Below are positions 40,660-51,923 of a stretch of 64,000 bases of DNA, one piece after another. Origin of the DNA: Protonemura montana (lineage: Eukaryota; Arthropoda; Insecta; Plecoptera; Nemouridae). Numbering within the stretch: the first letter of the stretch is position 1; every line of letters starts with the position of its first letter. The notes under the pieces are model-generated. The model had not been told where the DNA came from. It saw nothing but the letters and a program-made list of their open reading frames with translations, and did not search any database. Where the stretch lies: contig OX387608.1 of assembly GCA_947568835.1 (NCBI GenBank), positions 18,262,535 through 18,326,534 on the forward strand. The letters are read 5' to 3'. The position numbers and the translations under genes are program-made.

Positions 40660-40967
40660 CTTTTACGTAGCAAGATGCAATCGCTCGACGCGATTCTAAT
40701 CCCCCTCCCCAACCCTCCCATGCCCACCGTTCCAACAATTAGAAGTGTGTTCAACATGGCGTCCAAGCTCGCATTCGAAGCAAATTAGCATATTTCTTTG
40801 TAAAGAAACTGAAGTGATTGTTGTGCATATTAAAGCATACATTTAGCATGGCATGATATTTGCATGAGGTCATTTTTACAAAACATGGCGGTTGGTTCGT
40901 GCTCAGCCACGCTCCGCTTCAGCTCGGCGACGCTAGGCACTACTAAAGCCTCGCTTTCTTCACACAG

Positions 40968-43900
40968 ATGCCACCTAAGAAGCGTGTAAATCTGACGTCT
41001 CGGAAGGGCGGGAAAGGTGCAACGGCAAGAGCGGAGAGCGCGGCGGCGAAGAAAAGGGCTGCTGCTGACGAGAGAGCGAGGACGAGAGAGACGGCCGAGC
41101 ACGCCGACCATCAGGCGACTGCTAGCCCGTCGACGTCGACGCTTGACGAGCAGCGTCCTTTTATTTCCGCTGTTCTCAGAGAAGCCCCGGTGAGTGTCTT
41201 AAAGCATGATTCATTATTAGAACAGGCCGCCCCCGCTTCTCTTCCAGCTTTTTATGATCAACCGTCCACAAGCCGCTATATGCATTCATTTCCCGACAAT
41301 GTGCCATCTGTACTCCCATCCCTTGACCAGACCCAGATCCTGGAAAATTCAGTTGGCCAGCTCCAAGAGGACAAGAAAGTGCAAGTAGCAGCAAACGAAC
41401 GAAGTGCCCGACTAGCGGAAAAAGCTAGAAATGCTCGCCAGCGCAGAAAGGCTGAGGATGAGGCCCAGCGTCTTCTGCGTCTGGCCCAGGTTGCCGAGTC
41501 AAAGCGTCGACGACTAGACGAAGCTTCTGAGGGACGACGCCTACAGCTTCTTGCTGAAAAGGCTGAGTCTGAGCGCCTCCGCTTGGCAAAATGTACGGAA
41601 GAACAGCGCCTTCAGCGACTGGCCCTTAAGGCAGAGGCAGAGCGTCGCCGCTTGAGTGGCGAAGCTGACCAACAGCGCCTTCAGCGATTGGCCCTTAAGG
41701 CAGAGGCAGAGCGTCGCCGCTTGAGTGACGAAGCTGACCAACAGCGCCTTCAGCGACTAGCCCTTAAGGCAGAGTCAAAGCGTCGCCACTTGAGTGACGA
41801 AGCTGACGAACAGCGCCTTCAGCGACTAGCCCTTAAGGCAGAGTCAAAGCGTCGCCGCTTGAGTGACGAAGCTGACGAACAGCGCCTTCAGCGACTAGCC
41901 CTTAAGGCAGAGTCAGAGCGTCGCCGCTTGAGTGACGAAGCTGACCAACAGCGGCTTCAGAGACTAGCCCTTATGGCAGAGTCCAAGCGTCGCCGCTTGA
42001 GTGACGAATCTGAGGATCAGCGCCTTCAGCGATTAAGCCAGAAGGCAGTTCAAACGCAGTCTGAAAGGCAGCATGAGACTCCAGAGGCGCGCGAGAGCCG
42101 TATAGTCGCCGCGCGGGAGCGATCTCAGCAGCGTCGAAATGCCGAGACCAGGGATCAGCTCGCGGCGTTCGAAGTGGAAGTCTCTCAGCGCGCTGAGAAG
42201 GAGGCGTCTCAACGCGCCCAAGAGGCTGAACTAGAGCAAAGCCAGCGAGTCGTGGTCGAGGCTATTGACGTGGCAGATGATCAGTTCGAACCTGATCTTG
42301 CTCCAGTGAACCTTCACCCTTTCCACTTGGAGGCTGCCCGGCAAGACGTCGCTGACGTCGCCCTATTTCACTGCGGCAGCATGGACGAAGTATGCAGGGT
42401 GTGCGGCGCTCTGTACTTCGCAGGAGAGCGTCCTTCTGACAAAATTTATAAACTCTGTTGTCACTCGGGCAACGTAATCCTTGAGCCTCTCCTCGCGTAT
42501 CCCGATTTAATGCATGCGTTGCTGACCGGAGATCATTGCGAGTCTAAGAACTTCCGCAAAAACATCCGGTCGTACAACAGTTCGCTCTCCTTCGCTTCAG
42601 TCGGAGTTAAGACGGACATCCCCCAGGGCCGAGGCACATACTGTTTTCGTGTCCATGGCAACATCCAGCATAGGATCGGCCATATGGGGCAGGCGGTGCA
42701 GAAGCCCCTCTATTCGCACCTGTACTTTCTTGACGCGGAACAAGCGAAGACGCATCGAATAGACAGGCGCCAGAATGCTAATCTGCTACCCAACCTGCTT
42801 CATGAGCTGGACGCGCTGGTTCGCGAAATAAATCCTTTTGCCCAAGGGCTTAAAACGCTAGGTCAGGTGGAGGCCGACGACAGGATCCGTGCAGCTGCCG
42901 AGGGGCGACCCGAGGTCATGGCCGAACTGCGTTTCGTGGATGACCGACGGCGGCTGTACGAAAATCCTACGGCCCACGAGGTGGCCGTTGTCTATCAGAG
43001 CGTTGACGGTGGCATGCCTCCTCTAGGACGTGATATTCGTATCCATACTCGTGGCGGATTTATTGAGCAGCTGTCTGTCCTGTCGCCCAACACGGATCCG
43101 CTCAGCTACGTGCTGTTGTTCCCGCGTGGAGAACCCGGCTGGCAACGAGGTATGCCGCACACCAGGCAATCTAAGCACAGCGTCGTCACTCTAATGGAGT
43201 TTTATAGCCATCGACTCCACGAGCGTGTCGGCGCCTTCCATCCAGTGCTGCACGCCGGCAAGCTGACGCAGCAGTTTATGGTAGACGCCTATATCAAGGT
43301 TGAGGGCAATCGCCTTGAGTTCGTCATCAGGAACCAGAAAACGCTGCGCGCCGAACTCTACAGTGGGCTCATGGACCACTTGGCGAACCGTGCTGAGCGG
43401 CAGGGCTGCAATGTCGGGAAGATGGTGATTCTGCCTTCCAGTTTCATCGGAAGCCCCAGGCATTGCCAGCAGCTATATCAAGACGCTATGAGTATCGTCA
43501 CCAAGTTTGGAAAACCCGATCTTTTCCTTACTATGACGTGTAATCCGAAGTGGCCTGAGATTCAGACGAGCCTAGCGGCGTACGAAAGGGCAGAAGACCG
43601 ACCCGATCTCACCGCGCGAGTATTCCAACTTAAACTCAAGGAGCTCATGTCTGATCTCACCAAGAGGCACGTGCTGGGCGTTCCCATGGCTCACTTCCAC
43701 GTGATCGAGTTCCAAAAACGTGGACTCCCTCACGCCCACATCCTGGTAATCCTTCGCGACGAGGACAAGATCCGCACTCCCGAGGAGGTAGACGCACTTA
43801 TCTGTGCCGAGTTGCCCGATCCGGTGACCGAGGAGAGACTGCACAAGGTCATCGTGTCGTCGATGATCCACGGCCCGTGCGGCGCTCGGAACATGTCCTC

Positions 43901-46649
43901 TGTGTGCATGGAGGACGGAAAGTGTAAGAAGAAGTTCCCCAAGTCGTTCACAGATGTGACTGTGGTCAACGAGGGGGGTTTCACCGTCTATCGCCGTCGA
44001 GAGAGCGGGCAGACGCATTCCATCTCAGGAAGAGTGGTCGACAACCGAGACGTAGTGCCTTACAACAAGTACTTAAGCTCCAAGTTTGACTGCCACCTGA
44101 ACATCGAGCACTGTGGATCCGCGAAGACGGTCAAGTACCTGTGCAAGTACGTGTACAAAGGTCACGACTGTGCCAGGGTCCAGCTCCGCGTCTCTGTCCC
44201 CGCGGAGGGCGATCATGAGCCACGTCCAGCGCACGGTGCCCAGCAAGAGTTGGTGTGGGACGAGGTCTCACAGTTCATCGACTCTCGCTACGTGAGTCCC
44301 CAAGAGGCTGCGTGGAGAATTTTCGGATTTGAAATGCACGAAAAGTCGCACACTATCATCCGTTTGGCGATCCACCTCGAGGGTGACCACATGGTCACGT
44401 TCCGTCCTGGAGACGAGGAAGCCGCAGCAGAACGCGGCAGGGCTGCGCTGACTACGCTGACGGCATGGTTTGCGCTGAATAGTAGCAACCCGGCGGCACG
44501 GCAGTACAAGTACATCGACATCCCGTACCACTTCCGTTTCGAGGGCAAAGCGTGGAAGCCACGAAAGCGAGGTGCCGGCTCCATCATCAGCCGAATGTAC
44601 TCCGTGACGCCCCGGCAGATCGAGCGATACCATCTTCGTCTCCTTTTGCTACACGTCGCCGGCGCCACCTCATTCGAGGACGTGCGCACGTTCCAGGGTA
44701 GGGTTTACGCTACCTTCAAGGAAGCTGCCATCGCACGCAACCTGCTAATGGACGACGACGAGTGGCAGAAATGTCTGCAGGAGGCGGTTGCTATAAAGAT
44801 GCCAAACGAACTTCGTCAGCTGTTTGCTATCATTTGCGCGTTCTGTCAGCCTCTTGACCCGCTGTCTCTATGGGAGCGTTTCAAGGGCGATTTCTGCGAA
44901 GATTTCGCCCGAGAACACGACCCCATCGAGGCAGAGCAGTTGGCCCTGAATTCCATCCAGTCCGTCCTTGCCCTACACCGCCTGACCAACGCCGAAATCG
45001 GTTTGCCGGCGCCTCGAGTGCCAGTCATCGTTGCTGTCGACGAGCAGTTCGACCAGACCGCCGAAAGGGAAGAGGCCGAGGAGAACTTGGTGAAGCTCAA
45101 CGGCAGGCAGCGCGTGGCATTCGACGCGGTGATGGCAGCAATCGACGACCCGAACGCCGAGCAGAGGTGCTTCTACCTGGACGGCCCGGGCGGCAGCGGG
45201 AAGACCTTCCTATACAACACCCTCATCAGCACGCTGCGAGCCCGAGGCGAGCGAGCCGTGGCCGTCGCGTGGACGGGCATTGCGGCGACGTTACTGAAGG
45301 GAGGGAGGACCTGCCACTCGCGATTTCGATTGCCTGTTCCGATTGTGGAAAACAGCACGTCTGGCGTGAAGCCCAACTCCGCCGAGGGCGCTTCGCTGAG
45401 GGCGGCCAAGGTCATCATCTTGGATGAAGGACCCATGGCGCCTCTGCTGGCCCTGAACGTGATCGAGCGGACGCTAAGAGACGTGACCAACGATGAGCGT
45501 CCGTTCGGCGGAAAGGTGATCGTTATCGGCGGGGATTTTAGGCAGTGCCTCCCAGTCGTTCGAAATGGCAACCGAACGACCATTGTCGAGCAATGCATTA
45601 AGCGTGGCGCGCTTTGGTCGTTGTTCCGCACCCTCGAGCTGCGCGCGAACATGCGCGCCAACCCAGGCGAAGTAGAGTTCGTCGAGTGGCTCTTGCGTGT
45701 CGGAAACGGCGAGATTTTGAATGACTGCCACCTCCCGGATGACACCATCGCATTACCTGTCCAATGCGTCGTGGACTGCGTCATTGACGCCGTCTTCGGC
45801 ACGAGCATTAGTGCTGCCGAGATGGCCGTGATGCAAGACCATGCCATCCTCTGCCCGAAGAACGTGGAGTCTTTGAACATCAATGACAACGTTCTTGAGC
45901 GCCTCGAAGGTGACGTGTTCGAATACTGCAGCGCCGACACTGTCGATGTCAGTGAAGGCGAAGATGGCGACGTTTTGGCTACCGATTATCCCGTAGAATA
46001 TCTAAATTCATTAACGCCATCCGGGATGCCACCGCACAAGCTTCGTCTGAAAGTTCATGCAATCGTGATGCTCATGAGGAACGTCAACGTGAGAGCCGGC
46101 CTTTGCAATGGGACTCGACTCAGCGTTGTTGCACTCCACGAGCACGTGATCGACTGCAGGATCATCGGAGGGCGCTGTGCGGGACGACGCACTTTCCTAT
46201 GTAGAGTCAACCTAACTCCCTCGGACATTGGCATGCCCTTTACGATGACAAGGCGCCAGTTTCCGATCCGTCTGGCATTCGCCATGACCATCAATAAAGC
46301 CCAGGGTCAATCTTTAAAGAGGGTGGGAATTCATTTAGAAAAACCAGTATTCGGACACGGTCAGCTATACGTGGCGCTTTCTCGGGCTCGCTCTTTGGAC
46401 TCGATCTTCGTGGCAGTCGCCGGTAACGAGGCGCAGGGCAAGTTGATCGTCTCGAGCAACACCACCTTCACCAAGAACATCGTGTACCAGGAGGTGCTCG
46501 AGATTCATGCGCCGAACCACCAGGCAGCGGATCCTTCCTCGCGTAGTGGCTATCAAGAGGCTGACCAGCAGGCCCTTGAGCAGTCGCTTAGTCAACTCGC
46601 TGTATCGGATGCGGATGAAGAAGTTCCAATGGACACCTCCTCCTCCTAA
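40968..46649 (+). CDS. Helitron Rep-helicase (RepHel), intact, 1893 residues
   Basis: Rolling-circle transposase: a Rep nuclease nicks and joins the element ends and a PIF1-like helicase unwinds the strand. Order: basic head (MPPKKRVNLTSRKGGKG); Glu/Arg-rich coiled coil with six 23-residue repeats (about 214-352); Cys-rich knuckle (CRVCGALYF, LCCHSG; about 470-500); Helitron-like N domain from about 740 (MEFYSHRLHERV); Rep HUH motif with H922 and H924 (LPHAHILVIL); twin tyrosines Y1057 and Y1061 (KYLCKYVYKG); Walker A GPGGSGKT 1406-1413; Walker B ILDEGPMAP with D1486-E1487; C-terminal helicase motifs TINKAQGQSLK and YVALSRARS (about 1801). No stops or frameshifts. The start ATG directly follows an acceptor-like TTCACACAG, so a non-coding 5' exon may exist. 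GC content is clearly above the flanks. Walker B has Gly where PIF1 proteins usually have Ala. Confidence 0.95.
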   Translation: MPPKKRVNLTSRKGGKGATARAESAAAKKRAAADERARTRETAEHADHQATASPSTSTLDEQRPFISAVLREAPVSVLKHDSLLEQAAPASLPAFYDQPSTSRYMHSFPDNVPSVLPSLDQTQILENSVGQLQEDKKVQVAANERSARLAEKARNARQRRKAEDEAQRLLRLAQVAESKRRRLDEASEGRRLQLLAEKAESERLRLAKCTEEQRLQRLALKAEAERRRLSGEADQQRLQRLALKAEAERRRLSDEADQQRLQRLALKAESKRRHLSDEADEQRLQRLALKAESKRRRLSDEADEQRLQRLALKAESERRRLSDEADQQRLQRLALMAESKRRRLSDESEDQRLQRLSQKAVQTQSERQHETPEARESRIVAARERSQQRRNAETRDQLAAFEVEVSQRAEKEASQRAQEAELEQSQRVVVEAIDVADDQFEPDLAPVNLHPFHLEAARQDVADVALFHCGSMDEVCRVCGALYFAGERPSDKIYKLCCHSGNVILEPLLAYPDLMHALLTGDHCESKNFRKNIRSYNSSLSFASVGVKTDIPQGRGTYCFRVHGNIQHRIGHMGQAVQKPLYSHLYFLDAEQAKTHRIDRRQNANLLPNLLHELDALVREINPFAQGLKTLGQVEADDRIRAAAEGRPEVMAELRFVDDRRRLYENPTAHEVAVVYQSVDGGMPPLGRDIRIHTRGGFIEQLSVLSPNTDPLSYVLLFPRGEPGWQRGMPHTRQSKHSVVTLMEFYSHRLHERVGAFHPVLHAGKLTQQFMVDAYIKVEGNRLEFVIRNQKTLRAELYSGLMDHLANRAERQGCNVGKMVILPSSFIGSPRHCQQLYQDAMSIVTKFGKPDLFLTMTCNPKWPEIQTSLAAYERAEDRPDLTARVFQLKLKELMSDLTKRHVLGVPMAHFHVIEFQKRGLPHAHILVILRDEDKIRTPEEVDALICAELPDPVTEERLHKVIVSSMIHGPCGARNMSSVCMEDGKCKKKFPKSFTDVTVVNEGGFTVYRRRESGQTHSISGRVVDNRDVVPYNKYLSSKFDCHLNIEHCGSAKTVKYLCKYVYKGHDCARVQLRVSVPAEGDHEPRPAHGAQQELVWDEVSQFIDSRYVSPQEAAWRIFGFEMHEKSHTIIRLAIHLEGDHMVTFRPGDEEAAAERGRAALTTLTAWFALNSSNPAARQYKYIDIPYHFRFEGKAWKPRKRGAGSIISRMYSVTPRQIERYHLRLLLLHVAGATSFEDVRTFQGRVYATFKEAAIARNLLMDDDEWQKCLQEAVAIKMPNELRQLFAIICAFCQPLDPLSLWERFKGDFCEDFAREHDPIEAEQLALNSIQSVLALHRLTNAEIGLPAPRVPVIVAVDEQFDQTAEREEAEENLVKLNGRQRVAFDAVMAAIDDPNAEQRCFYLDGPGGSGKTFLYNTLISTLRARGERAVAVAWTGIAATLLKGGRTCHSRFRLPVPIVENSTSGVKPNSAEGASLRAAKVIILDEGPMAPLLALNVIERTLRDVTNDERPFGGKVIVIGGDFRQCLPVVRNGNRTTIVEQCIKRGALWSLFRTLELRANMRANPGEVEFVEWLLRVGNGEILNDCHLPDDTIALPVQCVVDCVIDAVFGTSISAAEMAVMQDHAILCPKNVESLNINDNVLERLEGDVFEYCSADTVDVSEGEDGDVLATDYPVEYLNSLTPSGMPPHKLRLKVHAIVMLMRNVNVRAGLCNGTRLSVVALHEHVIDCRIIGGRCAGRRTFLCRVNLTPSDIGMPFTMTRRQFPIRLAFAMTINKAQGQSLKRVGIHLEKPVFGHGQLYVALSRARSLDSIFVAVAGNEAQGKLIVSSNTTFTKNIVYQEVLEIHAPNHQAADPSSRSGYQEADQQALEQSLSQLAVSDADEEVPMDTSSS
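41607..42060 (+). repeat. 69-bp coding repeats in the Rep-helicase coiled coil
   Basis: Six full units plus a partial, each encoding RLQRLALKAE(A/S)(E/K)RRRLS followed by (D/G)EADQQ. The DNA copies are nearly identical, pointing to recent in-frame expansion. Confidence 0.9.
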
Positions 46650-48655
46650 ATCCTATCATTGTTCTATCCCTTACATTTGCAATAGCGGTAACATTTCCTA
46701 GATAAATTTAAATTCAGTAAGGCTAGGTAGGGCAGACCAGGAACCGTGACTAGCACGGCAGGTAGCAACCCAATTCCCATATATTTCACCATGCTGACAC
46801 GCTTTTCTGCTGCAGGTATAAAGCACCGGACGCCGCATAGCCCTTTAACTTCACGACCATTGCGCTCGCATGTGGACACTCTAACGGAACTGCTCCTCCC
46901 AGAGCTAGACAATTATGCATGTAAATTAATTGATAGCCCTATCGTAGATTTGGTAAAGGTACTTCAAATTTGAATGCTGTTGAAAAACAAAAAAAAAAGT
47001 ATATTGTACATACATTTAGTAAAGTAGTTACTTCTAACTAATAGTATTAGAAATGCAGCCTGCTGTTTTCTATCTGCATGTCATGCATGTTCCAAAAAAA
47101 AAAAAATAAATAAAAAAACATATCGTAGATTTAGTAAAGTAGTTACTAAGTAGTAAGTAGTAGTAGTTGGTAAGCAAGTAGTTAATAGTTATGCAACCTG
47201 CTGTTTTCTATCTGCATGTCATGCATGTTCAAAAAAACAAAAAAACAAAAAAAAAATATCATAGATTTAGTAAAGTAGTTACTAAGTAGTAAGTAGTAGT
47301 AGTTGGTAAGTAAGTAGTTAATAGTTATGCAAGCTGCTGTTTTCTATCTGCATGTTTGCAATTTTTTTAAGGTCACAATCTTACTTTCGTGTCGGTCTTT
47401 TTACTGCATGTTTCTCTCTTCTTGATTCTATCTTGGAATGTCAAACCAACTAACCACCAAGCATGATAGCATTGCATCAGTCTAAAAGCTGAACAATGCA
47501 TCCTACCTATCCGACACAGTTGATCCTTGCATGAATCCTTGCATCTCTCTTCTTGATTCCATCTTGGAATGCCAAACCAACTAACCACCAAGCATGATAG
47601 CATTGCATCAGTCTAAAAACTGATCAATGCATCCTACCTATCCGACACAGTTGATCCTTGCATGAATCCTTGCATGTCCGCACATCAGAGATTCCTGTTG
47701 CTTGCAACGGGCTGCACAATCTTTGATAGTGTAAGGCAGAGGCGATGTAGTGTGCGACGATCGCCATGCTGCCGGGGCGGGATGGGGGCCCCGGCATAAC
47801 AAATATTTTTAAAATTCTCTCACTTAACAGCTTGAATACATTTAGAAACTTTTCATTTCTCCAAGAATGGTGCCTCTCTCTTGCCGTCTATTTTTATTTT
47901 GTTTTAGACCCCCCCTTCCCCTGCTAATCGTGGAGAAGGAACTTCTTCATGGCACCATTGCGGAGATTACTTTCAATTACGAATGAACAGTGGCGATACT
48001 GCGACATGGCTGGTCTGCATTGACTGTTGCTTTCAAATGGTCAAAGTTTTCAACGCAAATCGTCGTTAACATGTGAATATTTCTTAAATTTGTAAAAATG
48101 ATCATAATATTGGCAAATAAAAATTACAATAATGAATAGGTACATTTTTGTGTGTTTAATCTTCAAAAAAAAACCTTCGACACTGAAACCAAACCAAAAA
48201 TATTTGTAATGATTCCTTTCTGTCCAAAAAGCACACCAAATGGTTGTGTCCTTATAAGCAATGCTGCTGGTTAGCCATCATCGTTGAAGGTAATGGCGGA
48301 AATCAGGTATAGTATGGTATATCAAGTCGTAAGGGCATAATACTTTGTTTTCTTGCCATTTTTTCAGTACTTTATTTTGTTGTCCCATAAAAGTTTCTTA
48401 AATGTATGCGTAGAGGCTACATTAAGTGCTAAGTCTCAGTTCGGTCCCAGGGCTTAGGGACTAGATTTTGGCTTAGGCCCATATATTTTTGTCATGACTT
48501 ATCCTATCGGCACATGCCCTATGGGCATAGGGTACTAGAAAAATAGTAGTGAGCTATTTGTCATTGTTAATCAAAGTTCAAAGACAATACTAATACTAAA
48601 ATAAAACCACTAGGGATAAGAACAACAGGTGCCGTTAGGCATCGGGTACTGCTAG
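46650..48655 (+). other. Helitron 1 3' region
   Basis: Non-coding. It holds about three copies of a unit with TAGATTTAGTAAAGTAGTTA and CTGCTGTTTTCTATCTGCAT (about 47000-47360), then two copies of a 131-bp unit (47414 and 47545, CTCTCTTCTTGATTC). No gene. The last 26 bases are the hairpin and CTAG. Confidence 0.75.
48630..48655 (+). terminator. Helitron 3' terminus (hairpin plus CTAG)
   Basis: TGCCGTTAGGCA can fold into a 4-bp stem with a GTTA loop; ten bases later CTAG ends the element. In Helitrons this hairpin acts as the rolling-circle termination signal. Copies of this end close elements 2-5 and A-C. Confidence 0.85.
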
Positions 48656-51600
48656 TTAACCTTATATAAAAGCCTTAATTAAGCGATGTTCAACTTTTTA
48701 GTTTGTATCTGGCTGGGATGTATGTGACGTTAGCTGAAATGTTGATAGAAATTGCGAAATTTGGTCAAAAACGTGTGCAATTGGGTTATATTTGTTCGTA
48801 ATTCTGCTCTCCATTGCTGGGTGACATTTTGACGGCGATTTGAGAGCGTTTTCATGGTGAAAAGTTGCTAAATATGACGGCAAGATATCTCAGAGCCAGG
48901 CGATGCAGCTCGATTTTATAACTCTTTTAATACTCGAGTTTTTCTTGCCTAGAGCTCCACGGTGATTTTTCATGCATTCGTATTAAAGTTGTTGATGTAA
49001 TTGAGCGAAAACACATTCAATTGCGATCGTTTTACGTGAAAAAGAATTAATTTTGCTAATAAACTGACAGCTTTGATCAATTGTTTGCTTTTTTGTCACC
49101 ACAGCAAGGTGTACGAAATCGTGAATGTATCTTCTCAGCAGTGCATTCAGGAAATTCAAACGTCAAATTTAAACGTCAAAGTCAACGTCAAAATAAACGT
49201 CAATGTCAAATTCTTTTCAAAATCTCCAGAACTGAAGGGGAAAACGTGTGAAATTGGCTTATATTGGTTCTTTATTCAGAATTTAATCCCGCTACGTCTT
49301 TTTCACGGTGATTTTAAAGTGTTTTATCATAGTAAAGTATTAAAAATATTGTTAGTGTCTTGGCTAGCAAGATGAAAAATAGCCACTTGACAAGCCCGTG
49401 GCATTCTTGTGGAGGTTATTTACACGTCAAAAAGGTTTGGAAAGTTAAACAATCTATTAACACAACTATTGGAATCTTTTGTTAACATATTTAAAGATAT
49501 TTACTGTAAATAGTATACGAAAGACAAGAAATTTCTTAAAATACGACAATTTTTCTCCATCCCCAGCCTAGACAAGATCACACGGTTGATTCCAAGCCAT
49601 CAATGATATTTGTGACAAATATGTAAATCAATAACAATCCTAACTTTCTTTGCAGGTCTTTAAGACATTAAATAGGGTTTTTAAACAAACGAAATGCACT
49701 TGATTAGTTTTTTATTGATAATTTTGCCAAAACTAGATTTAGAGTGACATTGACAGATCAAAGATAAACATTTGACAGATATCTTTCATCGAATCAGGAC
49801 GCCGTGGATATTTATTTTATTTTCGAGAATGCCGTGATCATTCAACAGGTATTTAAATTCAAAACCTCATTAATGACAGAGTGCAGTTTTATCAAATCTA
49901 ATCCAAATACGCAATCTAAGTTTAATATGGTTTTCTATGGAATTGTATAATATTGTATAGTACTTTATGGTGTAACATGGTAGTCTATGTATTCTATGTT
50001 ATTCTATGGTATTCTATGGTATTCTATGGAGTTATATGGTATTCTATAATATTCTATGGTAATCTATGGTATTTTATGGTATTCTATGGAGTTCTATGGT
50101 ATTCTATGGTATTCTATGAAATTCTATGGTATTCTATGGTATTCTATGGTATTCTATGGTGTTCTATGGTATTCTATGGTGTTCTTTGGTAATCTTTGGA
50201 ATTCTATGGTATTCAATGATATTCTATGGAGTTCTATGGTATTCTATGATATTGTATGGTATTCTATGGTATTCTATGGTATTCTATGGAGTTCTTTGGT
50301 ATTCTATGGTATTCTATGGTGTTTAATGGTATTCTATGGTATTTTATGGTATTCAATGGTATTCTATGGTGTTCTATGGTATGCTATGGTGTTCTATGGT
50401 ATTCTTTGGTATTCTATGGTATTCTATGGTATTCTATGGAGTTCTATGGTATTTTATGGTATTTTATGATATTCTATGATATTCTATGGTATTCTTTGGT
50501 TTAAAATGGAGTTCTATGGTATTCTATGGAGTTCTATGTTATTCAATGGTATTTTATAGTATTCTATGGTATTCTATGGTATTCTTTAGTATTCTATGGT
50601 GTTCTTTGGTATTCTATGGTGTTGTATGGTATTCTATGGAATTATATTGTATTCTTTGGTATTCTATGGTATTCTATGGTATTCTATGGTATTCTATGGT
50701 ATTTAATAGTATTCCATGGTATTATATGGTATTATATGGTATTCTATGGTGTTTTATGGTATTCTATGGTATTCTATGGTGTTCTTTGATATTCTATGGT
50801 GTTCTATGGTACTCTATGGTAAGCCATGGTAAGCCATGGTATTCTATGGTATTCTATGGTATTCTATGGTATTCTATGGTATTCTATGGTATTCTATGGT
50901 GTTCTATGGTATTCTATGGTATTCTATGGAGTTCTTTGGTATTCTTTGGTATTCTATGGTATTCTATGGTATTCTATGGAGTTCTATGGTATTCTATGGT
51001 ATTCTATGGAGTTCTTTGGTATTCTTTGGTATTCTATGGTATTATATGGTATTCTATGGAGTTCTATGGTATTCTATGGTATTTTATGGTGTTCTATGAT
51101 ATTCTATGGTGTTCTATGGTATCCTATGGTATTCTATGGTGTTCTATGGTATTCTCTGGTATTCTATGGTATTCTGTGGTATTCTATAGTGTTCTTTGGT
51201 ATTCTATGGTATTCTATTGTATTCTATGGTGTTTTATGGTATTCTATGGTATTTTATGGTATTTAATGGTGTTCTATTTCATTCTATGGTGTTCTATGGT
51301 ATTCTATGGAATTCTATGGTATTCTTTGGTATTCTATGGTGTTCTATGGAAGTCTTTGGTATTCTATGGTATTCTATGGAATTATATTATATTATATGGT
51401 ATTCTTTGGTATTCTATGATATTTATGGTATTGTATGGTATGGTTTTCAATGGTATACTATGGAATTCTATGGTGTTCTATGGTATTCTATGGTATTCTA
51501 TGGAGTTCTATGGTATTCTATGATATTTTTTGGTATTCTATGATATTCTATGGTATTCTATGGTATTCTATGGAGTTCAATGGTATTCTATGGTATTCTA

Positions 51601-51923
51601 TGGAGTTATATGGTATTCTATGATCATGTTTGGTATTATATGGTACTCTATGATATTCTATGGTATTCTATGGTATTCTATGGAGTACTTTGGTATTCTA
51701 TGATATTGTATGGTTTTCTATGGTATTATATGATATTCTATGGTATTGTATGGTATTGCATGGTCCTTTTAGCTGTGGTCCTTTTTAGAGAATTTGGATA
51801 GGGCATCAAAGAAAACTCGAGAAAGTTGTCGATGTTATGGATTGTTTATAATGTGGACAGTTTAAACCAAAATGCCCACACCCTCGACATCAACTGCAGC
51901 CGTTAGGCAGCGGGTACTGCTAG
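48656..51923 (+). mobile_element. non-autonomous Helitron 2
   Basis: 3268 bp, from TTAACCTTATATAAAAGC to GCCGTTAGGC, AGCGGGTACTG and CTAG. Contains the conserved 5' 1.27 kb, a decamer array and a 3' segment ending CCTCGACATCAACTGCAG before the hairpin. No protein gene. Confidence 0.9.
49926..51766 (+). repeat. 10-bp minisatellite ATGGTATTCT in Helitron 2
   Basis: About 180 decamers with variants (GGTGTTCT, GGAGTTCT, TGATATTCT). One decamer equals roughly one helical turn. Three units make 30 bases with no stop codon, so frames up to 345 codons (repeating MVFYGILWYS) are by-products. Confidence 0.95.

Larger units (their letters stand above)
38548..48655 (+). mobile_element. autonomous Helitron (element 1, 10.1 kb)
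   Basis: The left end TTAACCTTATATAAAAGC is preceded by host A. The right end is TGCCGTTAGGCA (a 12-nt hairpin at 48630-48641), ten bases, then CTAG at 48652-48655. It contains the complete Rep-helicase gene. The first 1.3 kb is shared with elements 2-5, including GACGGCAAGATATCTCAGAG and the lead-in to the decamer array, of which only about a dozen irregular units remain here (39773-39893). The 5' end begins TT rather than the canonical TC. It is followed directly by element 2. Confidence 0.9.

Noticed and set aside
43191-45940. Long antisense frames within the Helitron transposase gene
   Set aside because: GC-rich coding sequence leaves opposite-strand frames open. The plus frame carries all the Rep and helicase motifs.
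50486-51523. 345-codon open frame of MVFYGILWYS repeats
   Set aside because: It is a by-product of the decamer: three units give 30 bases with no stop, and the same text appears in all three frames. Frames break wherever a unit deviates in length. No start context or conservation.
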